Below, piece after piece: positions 29,118-38,931 of a DNA stretch of 64,000 nucleotides; positions within the stretch are counted from its first letter, which is position 1; every line of letters starts with the position of its first letter. The DNA is taken from contig NZ_CP141212.1 in the NCBI RefSeq assembly GCF_035610345.1, positions 1,493,976 to 1,557,975 on the forward strand. The letters are read 5' to 3'. Under the pieces are notes generated by a model. That model saw only the letters and a list, made by a program, of their open reading frames with translations, did not search any database and had not been told where the DNA came from. The stretch comes from Sinorhizobium meliloti. Its GTDB lineage: Bacteria > Pseudomonadota > Alphaproteobacteria > Rhizobiales > Rhizobiaceae. Position numbers and translations under genes: made by a program.

Positions 29118-29147
29118 TTGACAGCGGCCATTTATTTTCTAAAGTTG
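29118..29147 (+). promoter_or_regulatory. Promoter of the ROK-ABC-sulfatase operon
   Basis: A consensus -35 TTGACA (29118-29123) is followed 16 bases later by TAAAGT (29140-29145). The downstream half lies inside the perfect palindrome at 29126-29162, so bound repressor would block RNA polymerase. Promoter strength is inferred. Confidence 0.6.
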
Positions 29148-29162
29148 AGAAAATAAATGGCC
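29126..29162. promoter_or_regulatory. Perfect 15+15 bp palindrome, likely ROK operator
   Basis: GGCCATTTATTTTCT (29126-29140) is repeated as its exact reverse complement at 29148-29162 after a seven-base spacer. The AT-rich core with TTATTTTC and GAAAATAA resembles operators of NagC/Mlc (ROK) repressors. It ends 13 bases before the start of the ROK gene, which suggests autoregulation. Confidence 0.75.
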
Positions 29163-29175
29163 AAGGGGGCGAACA

Positions 29176-30291
29176 GTGGGTGTGCATCACGGCCAGGTCC
29201 TGCGCATCCTTCGCGACGAAGGGCCCCAATCGCGCGCCATCCTTGCGCGCCGCGCCGGGCTGTCCGCGACGACCCTTACCCATGTGACGGCGCAGCTCCT
29301 CGCCGACGGCTCCGTCGCCGAGGTGGAGCCGGCGGCAAGCAGCGGGGTGGGGCGGCCGGGACTGGCGATCCGGCTCCTGCCGAACGCTCATCACGTTGCC
29401 GGCGTGCATATCGGTGCCGGGCTCGTTCAACTGACGGTCACAGATCTCCTGGGTTCGCCGAAAGCGGCCGCTTCGTTCGAATTCGCGCTGCCAGACACCT
29501 CGCCGGAGGCCGTGACCGCGCGGATCGCCGACGAAATAGAGAAGCTGAAGCTTCTCGCGCGCACAGACCATCTGCTCGGCGTCGGAGTAGGAGTGCCGGG
29601 ACCCGTCGATGCCGGCCAGCGCACCATCCTGGCTTCGATCAACACCGGCTGGCGCAACCTGCCGCTGGCGGGCATGCTGGAGCGACGCACGGGCCTGACG
29701 GTGGTGCTGGAGCATAACGTTACGGCAATGGCGGTCGCGGAGGCGCGCTTCGGTCTCGGCCGCGGGGTCCCGGCATTGCTTTACGTCTATCTGCGCTCCG
29801 GTCTCGGGGCAGGGCTGGTGGTCGACGGCGTGCCGTTTCGGCCGGGCGGCCATGGTGCAGTCGAGCTCGGTCACATCCAGATCTCACAGAACGGGCCACG
29901 GTGCAGTTGCGGCAACCATGGCTGTCTCGAAAGCTATGTGAACGAACGCGTCCTGATGCGTGCATTGGGGCTGGAAGGCTCTGCTCCGGCCGATCTCCTG
30001 ATGCAGGTGGAGAACACGGACGTCTGGGGTCCGACACTTGCTCGGCTGACCGACTCGCTCGCCATCGCAATCAGTCTGCTTACGCCCGATCTGATCGTCT
30101 TCGGCGGTCACCTCGCTGACGCGCCGGAGAGCCTGTTCGCGCATCTGCGAAAACATCTGCCGCCACGGGTCATGCCTCATATGCGCGATATCCTGCGGTT
30201 CGAACGAACCGCTTTTGGCTCGCAGCCGGGCGCGATCGGCGGGGCCGCGGTCGCGCTCGACCACTTTTTCTATTCGGGAGCCCGGTATTGA
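29176..30291 (+). CDS. ROK family transcriptional regulator
   Basis: DNA-binding repressor or activator responsive to a small ligand, 371 residues. A winged helix lies at about 6-60 ([20 protein letters not shown], then [18 protein letters not shown]). The ROK sugar-kinase-like domain follows. The zinc site is H233 plus C243, C245 and C250 (CSCGNHGC). Residues that are catalytic aspartates in ROK kinases are His 78 (GVHIGAG) and Asn 181 (EHNVTAMA), so it should bind a ligand but not phosphorylate it. GTG 29176 has AAGGGGG upstream. Its stop overlaps the TTG start of the permease gene. Confidence 0.92.
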   Translation: MGVHHGQVLRILRDEGPQSRAILARRAGLSATTLTHVTAQLLADGSVAEVEPAASSGVGRPGLAIRLLPNAHHVAGVHIGAGLVQLTVTDLLGSPKAAASFEFALPDTSPEAVTARIADEIEKLKLLARTDHLLGVGVGVPGPVDAGQRTILASINTGWRNLPLAGMLERRTGLTVVLEHNVTAMAVAEARFGLGRGVPALLYVYLRSGLGAGLVVDGVPFRPGGHGAVELGHIQISQNGPRCSCGNHGCLESYVNERVLMRALGLEGSAPADLLMQVENTDVWGPTLARLTDSLAIAISLLTPDLIVFGGHLADAPESLFAHLRKHLPPRVMPHMRDILRFERTAFGSQPGAIGGAAVALDHFFYSGARY

Positions 30292-31091
30292 GCACTCTGA
30301 CGTCCAAAGACGAGGAAACGACAGGGAACGGGTTTTCGCCGGCGGAGCTGGCGCCCATCGTCCTGAACCTGATCGCCTTGGCGTTCGCCGTCGCGGTATG
30401 GTGGGGCATAACGGCGGCGGGGCTGGTGATCCTGCCGGGACCGGCCGAGGTTTTCCGGCGCGCAGTGGAGCTGATCGCGAACGGCCAGTTGCCGCTCGAC
30501 GTCGTCTCCAGTCTTCGCCGCGTGCTGGCCGGCTTCCTGCTCGGCGTAGCGGCAGCCATTCCCGTCGGTTTCCTGATGGGCTGGTACCGCGTCGCCCGCG
30601 CACTGATCGAGCCCTACATCCAGTTTTTCCGCATGATTCCGCCCCTGGCGGTCATACCGCTCGCGATCGTGACCATGGGCATCGACGAAGCGCCGAAGGT
30701 CTTCGTCATTTTCCTCGCCTCGTTCCTTTCCTGCGTCGTCGCCGCCTATCAGGGTGTCATCGGCGTCGACCGTACGTTGATCAGCGCTGCACGCGTGCTT
30801 GGGGCCAACGACGGCGTGCTGTTCTACCGCGTGATCGTCCCTGCCTCCATTCCCTTCATTCTGGTCGGCGTCCGGATCGGGCTCGGCTCGGCCTGGGCAA
30901 CGGTCGTCGCGGCCGAGCTCATCGCAGCGCAATCGGGCCTCGGCTTCCGAATGCAGCAGGCGCAACTCTATTACGACCTTCCCACCATTTTCGTCAGCCT
31001 CGTCACGATAGGCATTCTAGGCCTGCTCATGGACCGCATCGTCCAGGCGGCGGAACGCCGTCTGACCCGCTGGCAGGAGCGCGCGCAATGA
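30288..31091 (+). CDS. ABC transporter permease, sulfonate/nitrate/taurine type
   Basis: Inner-membrane subunit, 267 residues with about six hydrophobic segments. The coupling loop is [25 protein letters not shown] with a preceding [13 protein letters not shown], typical of the SsuC/TauC group. Its TTG start overlaps the ROK stop (TTGA) and its stop overlaps the ATPase start (ATGA), so the genes are translationally coupled. The substrate is probably an anionic organosulfur compound given the linked sulfatase; this is inference. Confidence 0.9.
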   Translation: MSTLTSKDEETTGNGFSPAELAPIVLNLIALAFAVAVWWGITAAGLVILPGPAEVFRRAVELIANGQLPLDVVSSLRRVLAGFLLGVAAAIPVGFLMGWYRVARALIEPYIQFFRMIPPLAVIPLAIVTMGIDEAPKVFVIFLASFLSCVVAAYQGVIGVDRTLISAARVLGANDGVLFYRVIVPASIPFILVGVRIGLGSAWATVVAAELIAAQSGLGFRMQQAQLYYDLPTIFVSLVTIGILGLLMDRIVQAAERRLTRWQERAQ

Positions 31092-31915
31092 CAGCTGTTC
31101 CAGACCCGGCCTCCGACCCGAAGATTTCATTTCAGAACGTCACCCGCCGTTTCGGCGAAGGCGAGAGCTCGGTCCTCGCGCTCGACCGGCTGAGCCTGGA
31201 TATCGGCGAGGGTGAATTCGTCACGGTCGTCGGGCCGTCCGGCTGCGGCAAGTCGACGGCCATGAATATCGCGGCCGGCCTGACGGAGGTGTCGGACGGA
31301 CGTGTTCTGGTCGACGGTAAGCGGGTCGATGGGCCGGGGCCCGAACGCGGCGTGATCTTCCAGCAATATGCGCTGTTTCCGTGGCTGACGGTTCGCCAGA
31401 ACGTCGAATTCGGCCTGCGCATCAAAAACATGCCGGCGGCCGAGCGCAGGCGCATCGCCGATCACTTCATCGATCTCGTCGGGCTGAAGGATTTCGCCGA
31501 TGCCTTGCCCAAGACCTTGTCCGGCGGCATGAAGCAGCGCTGCGCAATCGCCCGCGCCTATGCGGTCAATCCGACGATCCTCCTCATGGACGAGCCTTTC
31601 GGCGCGCTCGACGCATTGACCCGCGTCAACATGCAGGACCAGCTGCTCGACACCTGGAGCCGCGAGCGACGGACGGTGATCTTCATCACCCATGATGTCG
31701 ATGAGGCGGTCTATCTCGCCAATCGCGTCATCGTGATGGCCGCGCGGCCGGGCCGCCTGCACGAGATCATCCCCGTGGACCTGCCCTATCCGCGCAACGA
31801 AGAGATCCGGCTATCGCCTGAATTCGCGCAGGTCCGCAATCGGGTTTGGCACGCCGTTTACCATCAGAAACCCCAGGTCAGTTCGAGTTCATCACAAGGA
31901 GGAGGAATGCCGTGA
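31088..31915 (+). CDS. ABC transporter ATP-binding protein, sulfonate/nitrate/taurine type
   Basis: 275-residue ATPase with Walker [11 protein letters not shown]-loop [11 protein letters not shown], signature [14 protein letters not shown], Walker [17 protein letters not shown] and switch histidine FITHDVDEA. It belongs to the SsuB/TauB/NrtD group. The frame is open further upstream, but ATG 31088 overlapping the permease stop fits the operon. Its stop overlaps the GTG start of the binding protein gene. Confidence 0.93.
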   Translation: MTAVPDPASDPKISFQNVTRRFGEGESSVLALDRLSLDIGEGEFVTVVGPSGCGKSTAMNIAAGLTEVSDGRVLVDGKRVDGPGPERGVIFQQYALFPWLTVRQNVEFGLRIKNMPAAERRRIADHFIDLVGLKDFADALPKTLSGGMKQRCAIARAYAVNPTILLMDEPFGALDALTRVNMQDQLLDTWSRERRTVIFITHDVDEAVYLANRVIVMAARPGRLHEIIPVDLPYPRNEEIRLSPEFAQVRNRVWHAVYHQKPQVSSSSSQGGGMP

Positions 31916-32898
31916 CTTTTACCCGACGCAGTTTCATCCGCGTTGCCGCTGCCGGTGCGCTGGCGGCCCCCATAGTGGGCGCCACCACGAGAGCCGCTTA
32001 CGCAGAAGCAAAACCCGTGCGGATCGGTTACATCGCCGACTATTTCGGCACGAGCCTGACGGCGATCGCCACCGACCAGAACCTGTGGGCAAAACACGGC
32101 CTGGAACCGGACCTGAAGATCTTCACCAACGGCCCGATCCAGATCCAGGCGTTGGGCGCGGGCAGTCTCGATTTCGGGTATGTCGGTCCGGGCGCCCTTT
32201 GGCTCCCGGCCACTGGCAAGGCCAAACTCGTCGCGATCAATGTGCTCGGACTGTCCGACCGCGTCATCGCGCAGAAGGGCATCAACTCCGTCGCGGACCT
32301 CAAGGGCAAGAAGGTCGGCGTTCCGGAAGGCACATCGGGCGACATGCTGTTGCGTCTCGGCCTTGCCAAGGCTGGCATGACGATTTCCGACATAGAAGTG
32401 GTGAAGATGGACCCTTCGACGGTTGTTTCGGCTTTTGCATCGAAGCAGATCGATGGCGCCGGCATCTGGTATCCGCTGGTGGGCATCATCAAGAAGACCG
32501 TCCCGGATCTGGTCGAAGTCGCCAAGAGCGACGATTTCTATCCCGAGAACTCATTCCCTTCGGCTTTCGTCGCCCGCAATGAGGTGATAGCCGGCGACGT
32601 GGACGTGGTCAGGAAATTCATCGCCACGATGAAGGAGGCCAACGACTATCGCGTTGCCGACGTGCCGCGCTCGGTCGCGATCACCGCCAAGTTCCTCGGA
32701 GTGCCGGCCGAACCGCTTGAAGTCGAAAGCCGCAACGGCAAGTTCCTGACCACCGCCGAGCTCGTTGCAGCCAGCAGGGATGGGACGGTGGCCAACTGGC
32801 TGAAGGGTCTCAACGACCAGTTCGTCGCTTTCGGCAAGATGCAGAACCCGCTCGACCCGAAGGACTACTATCTCGCCGACCTCTACGCAGGCGCCTGA
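31912..32898 (+). CDS. ABC transporter substrate-binding protein with Tat signal
   Basis: Periplasmic receptor of the SsuA/TauA/THI5-like group, 328 residues. A twin-arginine signal is visible (TRRSFIR, then an AAAGALAAPIVGA core and a cleavage near AYA). Mature family text includes VRIGYIADYFGTSL, GLEPDLKIF and SLDFGYVGPGAL. GTG 31912 is preceded by AAGGAGGAGG about seven bases away and overlaps the ATPase stop. Its partners suggest a sulfonate or sulfate-ester ligand; the ligand cannot be read from sequence. Confidence 0.88.
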   Translation: MTFTRRSFIRVAAAGALAAPIVGATTRAAYAEAKPVRIGYIADYFGTSLTAIATDQNLWAKHGLEPDLKIFTNGPIQIQALGAGSLDFGYVGPGALWLPATGKAKLVAINVLGLSDRVIAQKGINSVADLKGKKVGVPEGTSGDMLLRLGLAKAGMTISDIEVVKMDPSTVVSAFASKQIDGAGIWYPLVGIIKKTVPDLVEVAKSDDFYPENSFPSAFVARNEVIAGDVDVVRKFIATMKEANDYRVADVPRSVAITAKFLGVPAEPLEVESRNGKFLTTAELVAASRDGTVANWLKGLNDQFVAFGKMQNPLDPKDYYLADLYAGA

Positions 32899-32951
32899 AC
32901 GCCAACCCGCCGGCGCGCTCCGTCGCGCCGGCACTCTCCATCGAGATTAGA

Positions 32952-34508
32952 ATGACAAAGCAGCCCAATATTCTGTTCATCATGTCGGACGACCATGCGG
33001 CGCGGGCGATTTCCGCCTACGGCGCGGGCCTGAACAGCACGCCCAATATCGACCGCATCGCCGACGAAGGCATGCGGTTCGATCGGTGCTACGTCACCAA
33101 TTCGATTTGCACGCCCAGCCGTGCCGCCATTTTGACCGGCACCTACAACCATGTGAACATGGTCACCACGCTCGATACCCATATCGACAACCGGCTCCCC
33201 AATGTGGCCAAACATCTGCGCGCGGGCGGCTATCAGACAGCGATCTTCGGCAAGTGGCACCTGGGCGAGGGCCAGGCGCACGAGCCGACGGGATTTGATG
33301 AATGGTCGGTACTGCCCGGGCAGGGCGAATATTTCGATCCGGTGATGATCGACCGCAACGGACCGCGAACGGAGAGAGGCTACGCCACCGACATCATCAC
33401 AGACAAATGCCTCGATTTCCTCGGCAAGCGTGATCCGGAACGGCCGTTCTTCCTGATGTGCCACCACAAGGCGCCGCATCGCAGCTTCGAGCCGCACCCG
33501 CGCGACAGGCACCTCTATGCCGACGGGAAACTGCCGGTCCCCGAAACTTTCTCCGACGATTATTCCAACCGCGCAGCAGCGTCGGCAGCGGCGAAAATGC
33601 GCATTCGCTCCGACATGACATACAGGGACCTTGGCCTCGTCCAGCCCGAAGGCGGCGACGAGATCGGCGAACTGCTTCTGCCGGGCTGGACCCAGCGCAA
33701 GGTTCCGGACATCGAGGAAGGTCAGGAACTGCGGTTGATCGACGGAGCCACCGGAGAGAATTATCTCTTTACCGATCCGCGGAAACTCGCCCTCTTCAAG
33801 TACCAGCGCTACATGATGCGCTACCTGCAGACCATTGCCGCCGTGGACGACAATGTCGGCCGTCTGCTCGACTATCTCGACGCGGAAGGCCTGCGCGACG
33901 ACACCATCGTCATCTATACGTCCGACCAGGGGTTCTTCCTTGGCGAGCACGGCTGGTTCGACAAGCGCTTCATGTACGAAGAATCGCTCCGGATGCCTTT
34001 CCTGATCCGCTATCCGGAGGGCATCCGGCCCGGTACGCAAGCCGGCCACATCGCGACCAATGTCGATTTCGCGCCGACCTTTCTCGATTATGCGGGCCTG
34101 CCGATCCCCAATTACATGCAGGGCAGGAGCATGCGCCCGATTATCGAGCAGACGGCGGACGAGGACGATAAGGGTCTCGCCTATCACCGGTACTGGATGC
34201 ACAAGGACGAGTTCCACAATGCCTTCGCGCATTACGGCGTGCGCGACGCCCGCTACAAGCTCATCTACTGGTATAACGATCCGCTCGGCCAGCCTGGTGC
34301 CTTTTCCGGCGACGAGGCTGCGGAATGGGAACTGTTCGATTGCGAGGAGGACCCGTTCGAGCTGCGCAACCGGGCGAACGAGCCGGCCTACTCCGCTGTG
34401 TTCGAGGAAATGCTGGCCAAGCTCGATGCGCGCATGGCCGAAATCGGCGACATTCCGGAACATGTCACCGCCGAGGTGCTGGCTCGGTGCCGAACGAAGG
34501 CGGCCTGA
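32952..34508 (+). CDS. Formylglycine-type sulfatase, cytoplasmic
   Basis: Hydrolyses a sulfate ester, releasing sulfate, 518 residues. C53 in CTPSR is converted to formylglycine by a separate maturation enzyme. Metal-binding DD at 13-14 (MSDDHAA) and the later TSDQGFFLGEHGWFDKR stretch are intact. The latter resembles sulfatases acting on sulfated sugars more than choline sulfatase. There is no signal peptide, so the substrate must be imported, fitting the upstream transporter, from which it is 53 bases away. The substrate is unknown. Confidence 0.92.
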   Translation: MTKQPNILFIMSDDHAARAISAYGAGLNSTPNIDRIADEGMRFDRCYVTNSICTPSRAAILTGTYNHVNMVTTLDTHIDNRLPNVAKHLRAGGYQTAIFGKWHLGEGQAHEPTGFDEWSVLPGQGEYFDPVMIDRNGPRTERGYATDIITDKCLDFLGKRDPERPFFLMCHHKAPHRSFEPHPRDRHLYADGKLPVPETFSDDYSNRAAASAAAKMRIRSDMTYRDLGLVQPEGGDEIGELLLPGWTQRKVPDIEEGQELRLIDGATGENYLFTDPRKLALFKYQRYMMRYLQTIAAVDDNVGRLLDYLDAEGLRDDTIVIYTSDQGFFLGEHGWFDKRFMYEESLRMPFLIRYPEGIRPGTQAGHIATNVDFAPTFLDYAGLPIPNYMQGRSMRPIIEQTADEDDKGLAYHRYWMHKDEFHNAFAHYGVRDARYKLIYWYNDPLGQPGAFSGDEAAEWELFDCEEDPFELRNRANEPAYSAVFEEMLAKLDARMAEIGDIPEHVTAEVLARCRTKAA

Positions 34509-34690
34509 GCCGGCGCGATACAAAAAGCGTCCCCAAGGCTTGATTTCCGGGCCGGTTACCGCTAAGGGGCTGGCCATTCCACACGTAAGGCATGGGATTT
34601 TCCGGGAGAAATCCGGATCGTTCCGCCGGTGGGCGCATTGCGGTGCGCTCGACGCCTTGCGGAGGTTCAACCGGAAAAGGAGACAAAGGC
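34509..34690 (+). promoter_or_regulatory. rpsB leader region
   Basis: 182 bases between the sulfatase stop and rpsB. A short inverted repeat (TCCGG/CCGGA at about 34600-34618) and a ribosome binding site AAAGGAGA lie close to the start of rpsB. A leader that senses S2 is known in other bacteria, but I cannot match its structure here. Confidence 0.3.
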
Positions 34691-35458
34691 ATGGCATTGC
34701 CTGATTTCACTATGCGCCAGCTTCTCGAAGCGGGCGTCCACTTCGGTCACCAGACGCACCGCTGGAACCCGAAGATGAAGCCGTACATCTTCGGCGACCG
34801 TAACAACGTTCACATCATCGATCTCGCCCAGACCGTACCGATGCTGTCGCGCGCCCTGCAGGTCGTCAGCGACACCGTCGCCAGCGGCGGCCGCGTGCTT
34901 TTCGTCGGCACCAAGCGCCAGGCTTCCGAGATCATCGCGGACGCAGCGAAGCGTTCCGCCCAGTACTACGTCAATGCCCGCTGGCTCGGCGGCATGATGA
35001 CGAACTGGAAGACGATCTCCAACTCGATCCAGCGCCTGCGCAAGCTCGATGAAATCCTGGCCTCGGAAGCTTCCGGCTTCACGAAGAAGGAGCGCCTGAA
35101 CCTCGAGCGCGAGCGCGAGAAGCTCAACCGCGCACTCGGCGGTATCCGCGATATGGGCGGTACCCCGGATCTGATGTTCATCATCGACACCAACAAGGAA
35201 TCGATCGCCATCGACGAAGCCAAGCGTCTTGGCATTCCGGTCGTTGCCGTCATCGACTCCAATTGCGATCCGGACCAGATCGACTACGCGATCCCGGGCA
35301 ACGACGACGCATCGCGCGCTATCGCCCTTTACTGCGATCTCATCGCCCGCGCCGCCATTGACGGTATCGCCCGTCAGCAGGGCGCCTCTGGCCGCGATCT
35401 CGGCGCATCCGAAGAGGTTCCGGTCGAGCCGGCTCTCGAGGAAGCGTCCGAAGCCTGA
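34691..35458 (+). CDS. rpsB: 30S ribosomal protein S2
   Basis: Component of the small ribosomal subunit, 255 residues. Family text: [45 protein letters not shown] and a late [16 protein letters not shown] 34691 (MALPDF) follows AAAGGAG; the longer frame upstream is not S2. A slightly acidic C-terminal tail ([16 protein letters not shown]) is present. It begins the rpsB-tsf-pyrH-frr-uppS-cdsA block. Confidence 0.98.
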   Translation: MALPDFTMRQLLEAGVHFGHQTHRWNPKMKPYIFGDRNNVHIIDLAQTVPMLSRALQVVSDTVASGGRVLFVGTKRQASEIIADAAKRSAQYYVNARWLGGMMTNWKTISNSIQRLRKLDEILASEASGFTKKERLNLEREREKLNRALGGIRDMGGTPDLMFIIDTNKESIAIDEAKRLGIPVVAVIDSNCDPDQIDYAIPGNDDASRAIALYCDLIARAAIDGIARQQGASGRDLGASEEVPVEPALEEASEA

Positions 35459-35509
35459 TCGGCCCGACCGGCAGACCAAGCGCTGCCGTACGCATGAAAT
35501 ATCGGGACG

Positions 35510-35541
35510 AGGCCGTTTGTGATGTAGAATCTGAACGGCCT
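35510..35541 (+). terminator. Terminator or attenuator between rpsB and tsf
   Basis: AGGCCGTT (35510-35517) and AACGGCCT (35534-35541) form an 8-bp stem with a 16-base loop, followed by TGTTCTTTAT. It may lower tsf transcription relative to rpsB. Confidence 0.5.
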
Positions 35542-35709
35542 TGTTCTTTATCAGCCGGAAATGGCCCGGCCGATCGCGCGCGGTGAGCCCGCGAACATCG
35601 CTAAAGTGGCTTCATCACGATGTCACACAGAAAGGCCATTTCCTGCCAAACCTTCTGGCACTGCGCCAATCCCGGTCGGCGCGCCAGCAAACAGACAAGA
35701 GGCACAAAG

Positions 35710-36633
35710 ATGACTGTTACCGCCGCAATGGTGAAGGAGCTGCGCGAAAAGACCGGCGCAGGTATGATGGACTGCAAGAAGGCGCTTGCCGAGACCAATG
35801 GCGACATGGAAGCCGCCATCGACTGGCTGCGCGCCAAGGGCATCGCCAAGGCTGACAAGAAGTCCGGCCGCACTGCTGCCGAAGGCCTCATCGGCATTGC
35901 CAGCTCCGGCACCAAGGCCGTCGTCGTCGAAATCAACTCCGAGACCGACTTCGTTGCCCGCAACGACGCCTTTCAGGAGCTGGTTCGCGGTGTCGCCAGT
36001 GTCGCCCTCGGCACGGACGGCAGCGTTGCGGCCGTCTCCAAGGCGACCTATCCGGCGACGGGCAAGTCCGTTGAAGATACGATCAAGGACGCCATCGCCA
36101 CGATCGGCGAGAACATGACGCTGCGCCGCTCGGCACTGCTCGAGGTCGAGGACGGCGTCGTCGCGACCTATGTGCACAATGCCGCAGGCGACGGCATCGG
36201 CAAGCTCGGCGTGCTCGTCGCGTTGAAGTCGACCGGCGACAAGGAAGCTCTGAACGCGATCGGCCGGCAGGTTGCCATGCACGTCGCCGCGACCAACCCG
36301 CTCGCGGTCCGTTCGAGCGAAATCGACCCGGCGGTCGCCGAGCGCGAGCGCAACGTCTTCATCGAGCAGTCGCGCGCTTCCGGCAAGCCGGACAACATCA
36401 TCGAGAAGATGGTCGATGGCCGCATGCGCAAGTTCTTCGAGGAAGTCGCCCTTCTGTCGCAGGCTTTCGTCATGAACCCTGATCTGACGGTGGAAGCCGC
36501 GGTCAAGGAAGCGGAAAAGTCCGTCGGCGCGCCGATCGAAGTTGCCGGCATTGCCCGTCTCCTGCTCGGCGAAGGCGTCGAAAAGGAAGAGAGCGATTTC
36601 GCGGCAGAGGTGGCAGCCGCCGCGAAGGGTTGA
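35710..36633 (+). CDS. tsf: Translation elongation factor Ts
   Basis: Nucleotide exchange factor for EF-Tu, 307 residues. The N-terminal UBA-like domain ([20 protein letters not shown]) is followed by the core with [14 protein letters not shown] and the dimerisation region. The C-terminal module includes [21 protein letters not shown] 35710 (MTVTAAMV) is used; the frame extends upstream without family similarity. It lies 251 bases after rpsB with a possible attenuator between. Confidence 0.98.
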   Translation: MTVTAAMVKELREKTGAGMMDCKKALAETNGDMEAAIDWLRAKGIAKADKKSGRTAAEGLIGIASSGTKAVVVEINSETDFVARNDAFQELVRGVASVALGTDGSVAAVSKATYPATGKSVEDTIKDAIATIGENMTLRRSALLEVEDGVVATYVHNAAGDGIGKLGVLVALKSTGDKEALNAIGRQVAMHVAATNPLAVRSSEIDPAVAERERNVFIEQSRASGKPDNIIEKMVDGRMRKFFEEVALLSQAFVMNPDLTVEAAVKEAEKSVGAPIEVAGIARLLLGEGVEKEESDFAAEVAAAAKG

Positions 36634-36661
36634 TTTCTTCACCTCGAATGGGAAAACGTTG

Positions 36662-36687
36662 GGGCATCGCGTGACAACGCGGTGCCC
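36662..36687 (+). terminator. Terminator candidate after tsf
   Basis: GGGCATCGCG (36662-36671) pairs with CGCGGTGCCC (36678-36687, one G-T pair) around a six-base loop, 28 bases after the tsf stop, followed by TTCGT. Confidence 0.6.
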
Positions 36688-36816
36688 TTCGTGTATCCGG
36701 CTCCAGTCGATGCGTAGGACCCGCCGGAGCGGTTGATACCACGCAGCGGAATTTGCCTTTACGCCGGTGTGCGCCAGATGCCTGCACACGCGCGCCGATC
36801 TATTTCAGGAGTGACG

Positions 36817-37539
36817 ATGTCGGCCAAGCCAATCTACAAGCGCGTTCTTCTCAAAGCCTCCGGTGAAGCGCTTATGGGAAGCCAGGGGTTCGGCATCGAT
36901 GTTGCCGTAGCCGACCGGATTGCCTCCGATATCGCGGAAGCGAGAGCGATGGGTGTCGAAGTCGGCGTCGTCGTCGGCGGCGGCAACATCTTCCGCGGTG
37001 TCGCTGTCGCGTCCAAGGGCGGCGACCGTGTAACCGGCGACCACATGGGAATGCTGGCGACGGTCATCAACGCGCTTGCGCTTGCGACGTCGCTGCGCAA
37101 GCTCGATATCGACACCGTCGTCCTGTCGGCCATCGCCATGCCGGAAATCTGCGAGAGCTTCTCGCAGCGCGCGACGCTTTATCATCTTTCGCTCGGGCGT
37201 GTCGTGATATTCGCCGGCGGCACCGGCAATCCGTTCTTCACGACGGATTCGGCTGCGGCGCTTCGTGCGGCGGAGATGGGCGCCGAGGCGATCTTCAAGG
37301 GAACACAGGTCGACGGCATCTATTCCGCGGATCCGAAGAAGGACCCCTCGGCCACCCGCTTCGACCGCCTGACCCATAGCGAGGTTCTCGAAAAAGGCCT
37401 CGCAGTCATGGATGTTGCCGCCGTGGCGCTTGCGCGGGAGAATGCCATTCCGATCGTCGTCTTTTCCATCCACGAGAAGGGCGGCTTCACGGAGATATTG
37501 ACGGGTGGCGGCCGTGCCACCATCGTGACCGATAATTGA
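36817..37539 (+). CDS. pyrH: UMP kinase
   Basis: Phosphorylates UMP to UDP in pyrimidine nucleotide synthesis, amino acid kinase fold, 240 residues. Motifs: RVLLKASGEALMG, VVVGGGNIFRG, and DGIYSADPKKDPSA. ATG 36817 has AGGAG nine bases upstream; earlier in-frame starts lack family text. It is 183 bases after tsf and 51 bases before frr. Confidence 0.98.
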   Translation: MSAKPIYKRVLLKASGEALMGSQGFGIDVAVADRIASDIAEARAMGVEVGVVVGGGNIFRGVAVASKGGDRVTGDHMGMLATVINALALATSLRKLDIDTVVLSAIAMPEICESFSQRATLYHLSLGRVVIFAGGTGNPFFTTDSAAALRAAEMGAEAIFKGTQVDGIYSADPKKDPSATRFDRLTHSEVLEKGLAVMDVAAVALARENAIPIVVFSIHEKGGFTEILTGGGRATIVTDN

Positions 37540-37590
37540 CAAGCTGCTGGGGCCCGCAAGGGCTGCTGATAAGAACGGGAGTCTTGAACC

Positions 37591-38151
37591 ATGAGTGAAG
37601 GTGTGGATCTGAAGGAACTCAAGCGTCGGATGGACGGGGCGATCGCTGCTTTCAAGCACGACATCGCGTCGCTGCGGACCGGCCGCGCTTCGGCGAACGT
37701 ACTCGATCCGGTGACCGTCGAAGCCTACGGTTCTCGCATGCCGCTGAACCAGGTGGCAAACATCACGGTTCCGGAGTCGCGGATGCTCTCGGTTTCGGTG
37801 TGGGACAAGTCCATGGTCGGTGCCGTGGAGCGGGCGATCCGGGAGTCCAATCTGGGGCTCAACCCGATCGTCGACGGGCAGAACCTGCGCATTCCGCTCC
37901 CGGAACTGAACGAGGAGCGTCGCAAATCGCTGGTCAAGGTCGCCCACGACTATGCCGAAAAAAGCAAGGTCGCCGTCCGCCACGTTCGCCGTGACGGTAT
38001 GGACGACCTGAAAAAAGCCGAAAAGGACGGCGAGATCGGCCAGGACGAGAGCCGTGCTCAGTCCGAGCGGGTCCAAAAAATGACCGATGACGTAATTTCC
38101 GAAATCGACCGCTTGCTCGCGGAGAAGGAAAAGGAAATCATGCAGGTCTGA
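37591..38151 (+). CDS. frr: Ribosome recycling factor
   Basis: Splits post-termination ribosomes with EF-G, 186 residues. Conserved text: [58 protein letters not shown], and a C-terminal helix [20 protein letters not shown]. The start has a GGGAGT site upstream. It precedes uppS by 21 bases, as in many bacteria. Confidence 0.98.
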   Translation: MSEGVDLKELKRRMDGAIAAFKHDIASLRTGRASANVLDPVTVEAYGSRMPLNQVANITVPESRMLSVSVWDKSMVGAVERAIRESNLGLNPIVDGQNLRIPLPELNEERRKSLVKVAHDYAEKSKVAVRHVRRDGMDDLKKAEKDGEIGQDESRAQSERVQKMTDDVISEIDRLLAEKEKEIMQV

Positions 38152-38172
38152 CCTGCGGATAGGTGAGTCTCT

Positions 38173-38931
38173 TTGTCCGGACAACCCATGCAAGAATTCA
38201 ATCCCGCAAACGTACCGGCTCACGTCGCCATCATCATGGACGGCAACGGTCGTTGGGCGAATGCGCGTGGACTGCCCCGTACCATGGGCCACCGCAAGGG
38301 CGTAGAGGCGGTCCGCGGGGCGGTAAGGACGGCTGCGGAGATCGGTATCCGTTACCTGACCCTGTTCGCATTCTCGTCGGAGAACTGGAACAGGCCGGAA
38401 AACGAGGTCAGCGACCTCATGGGCCTGCTCAAAGCTTTCATCCGACGGGATCTCGCCGATCTCCACCGTGAGAACGTCCGCATCCGGGTCATCGGCGACC
38501 GATCGAATCTGAGCGGCGATATCCTGCCTCTGCTCATCGAAGCGGAGGAGACGACGGTCGCGAACACCGGCATCACGGTGGTCATCGCGTTCAATTACGG
38601 CGCCAGAGACGAGCTGGCGAGAGCCATGCGCCGCCTGGCGGGGGACGTGGCCGCCGGTCGTCTGCGGCCGGAAGAGATTACCGCGGAACGGATATCCTCG
38701 ACGATCGATACGGCGGGCATTCCAGATCCCGATCTCATCATCCGGACGAGCGGCGAGGAGCGTCTCTCCAATTTTCTCCTTTGGCAGGGGGCCTACTCCG
38801 AATTGCTGTTCATTCCGGACCTCTGGCCGGATTTCACGCGCGAGACATTCTTTGCGGCGATCGAACAATATGCCTGCCGCGAGCGCCGATTCGGCGGACT
38901 GACCCAACCGACTTTGGCGGTCGGCTCCTGA
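38173..38931 (+). CDS. uppS: Undecaprenyl diphosphate synthase
   Basis: cis-Prenyltransferase making the C55 lipid carrier for peptidoglycan and polysaccharide. Motifs: [16 protein letters not shown], with the catalytic aspartate, [14 protein letters not shown], and [19 protein letters not shown] 38173 has AGGTGA about seven bases upstream; ATG 38188 (MQEFNPA) is an alternative with a weaker site, giving 247 residues. The stop overlaps the cdsA start by one base. Confidence 0.96.
   Translation: MSGQPMQEFNPANVPAHVAIIMDGNGRWANARGLPRTMGHRKGVEAVRGAVRTAAEIGIRYLTLFAFSSENWNRPENEVSDLMGLLKAFIRRDLADLHRENVRIRVIGDRSNLSGDILPLLIEAEETTVANTGITVVIAFNYGARDELARAMRRLAGDVAAGRLRPEEITAERISSTIDTAGIPDPDLIIRTSGEERLSNFLLWQGAYSELLFIPDLWPDFTRETFFAAIEQYACRERRFGGLTQPTLAVGS

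Noticed and set aside
29157-29717. A plus-strand frame starting inside the palindrome with ATGGCCAAGG
   Set aside because: It is out of frame with the ROK gene, whose helix-turn-helix and zinc site are intact; the product is Arg/Pro-rich and unlike any family.
30215-31087. Long upstream extension of the ABC ATPase frame
   Set aside because: The extra sequence is an off-frame reading of the permease gene; ATG 31088 gives a normal ATPase start.
36805-38907. A 700-codon minus-strand frame opposite pyrH, frr and uppS
   Set aside because: Shadow of three essential genes with full motifs.
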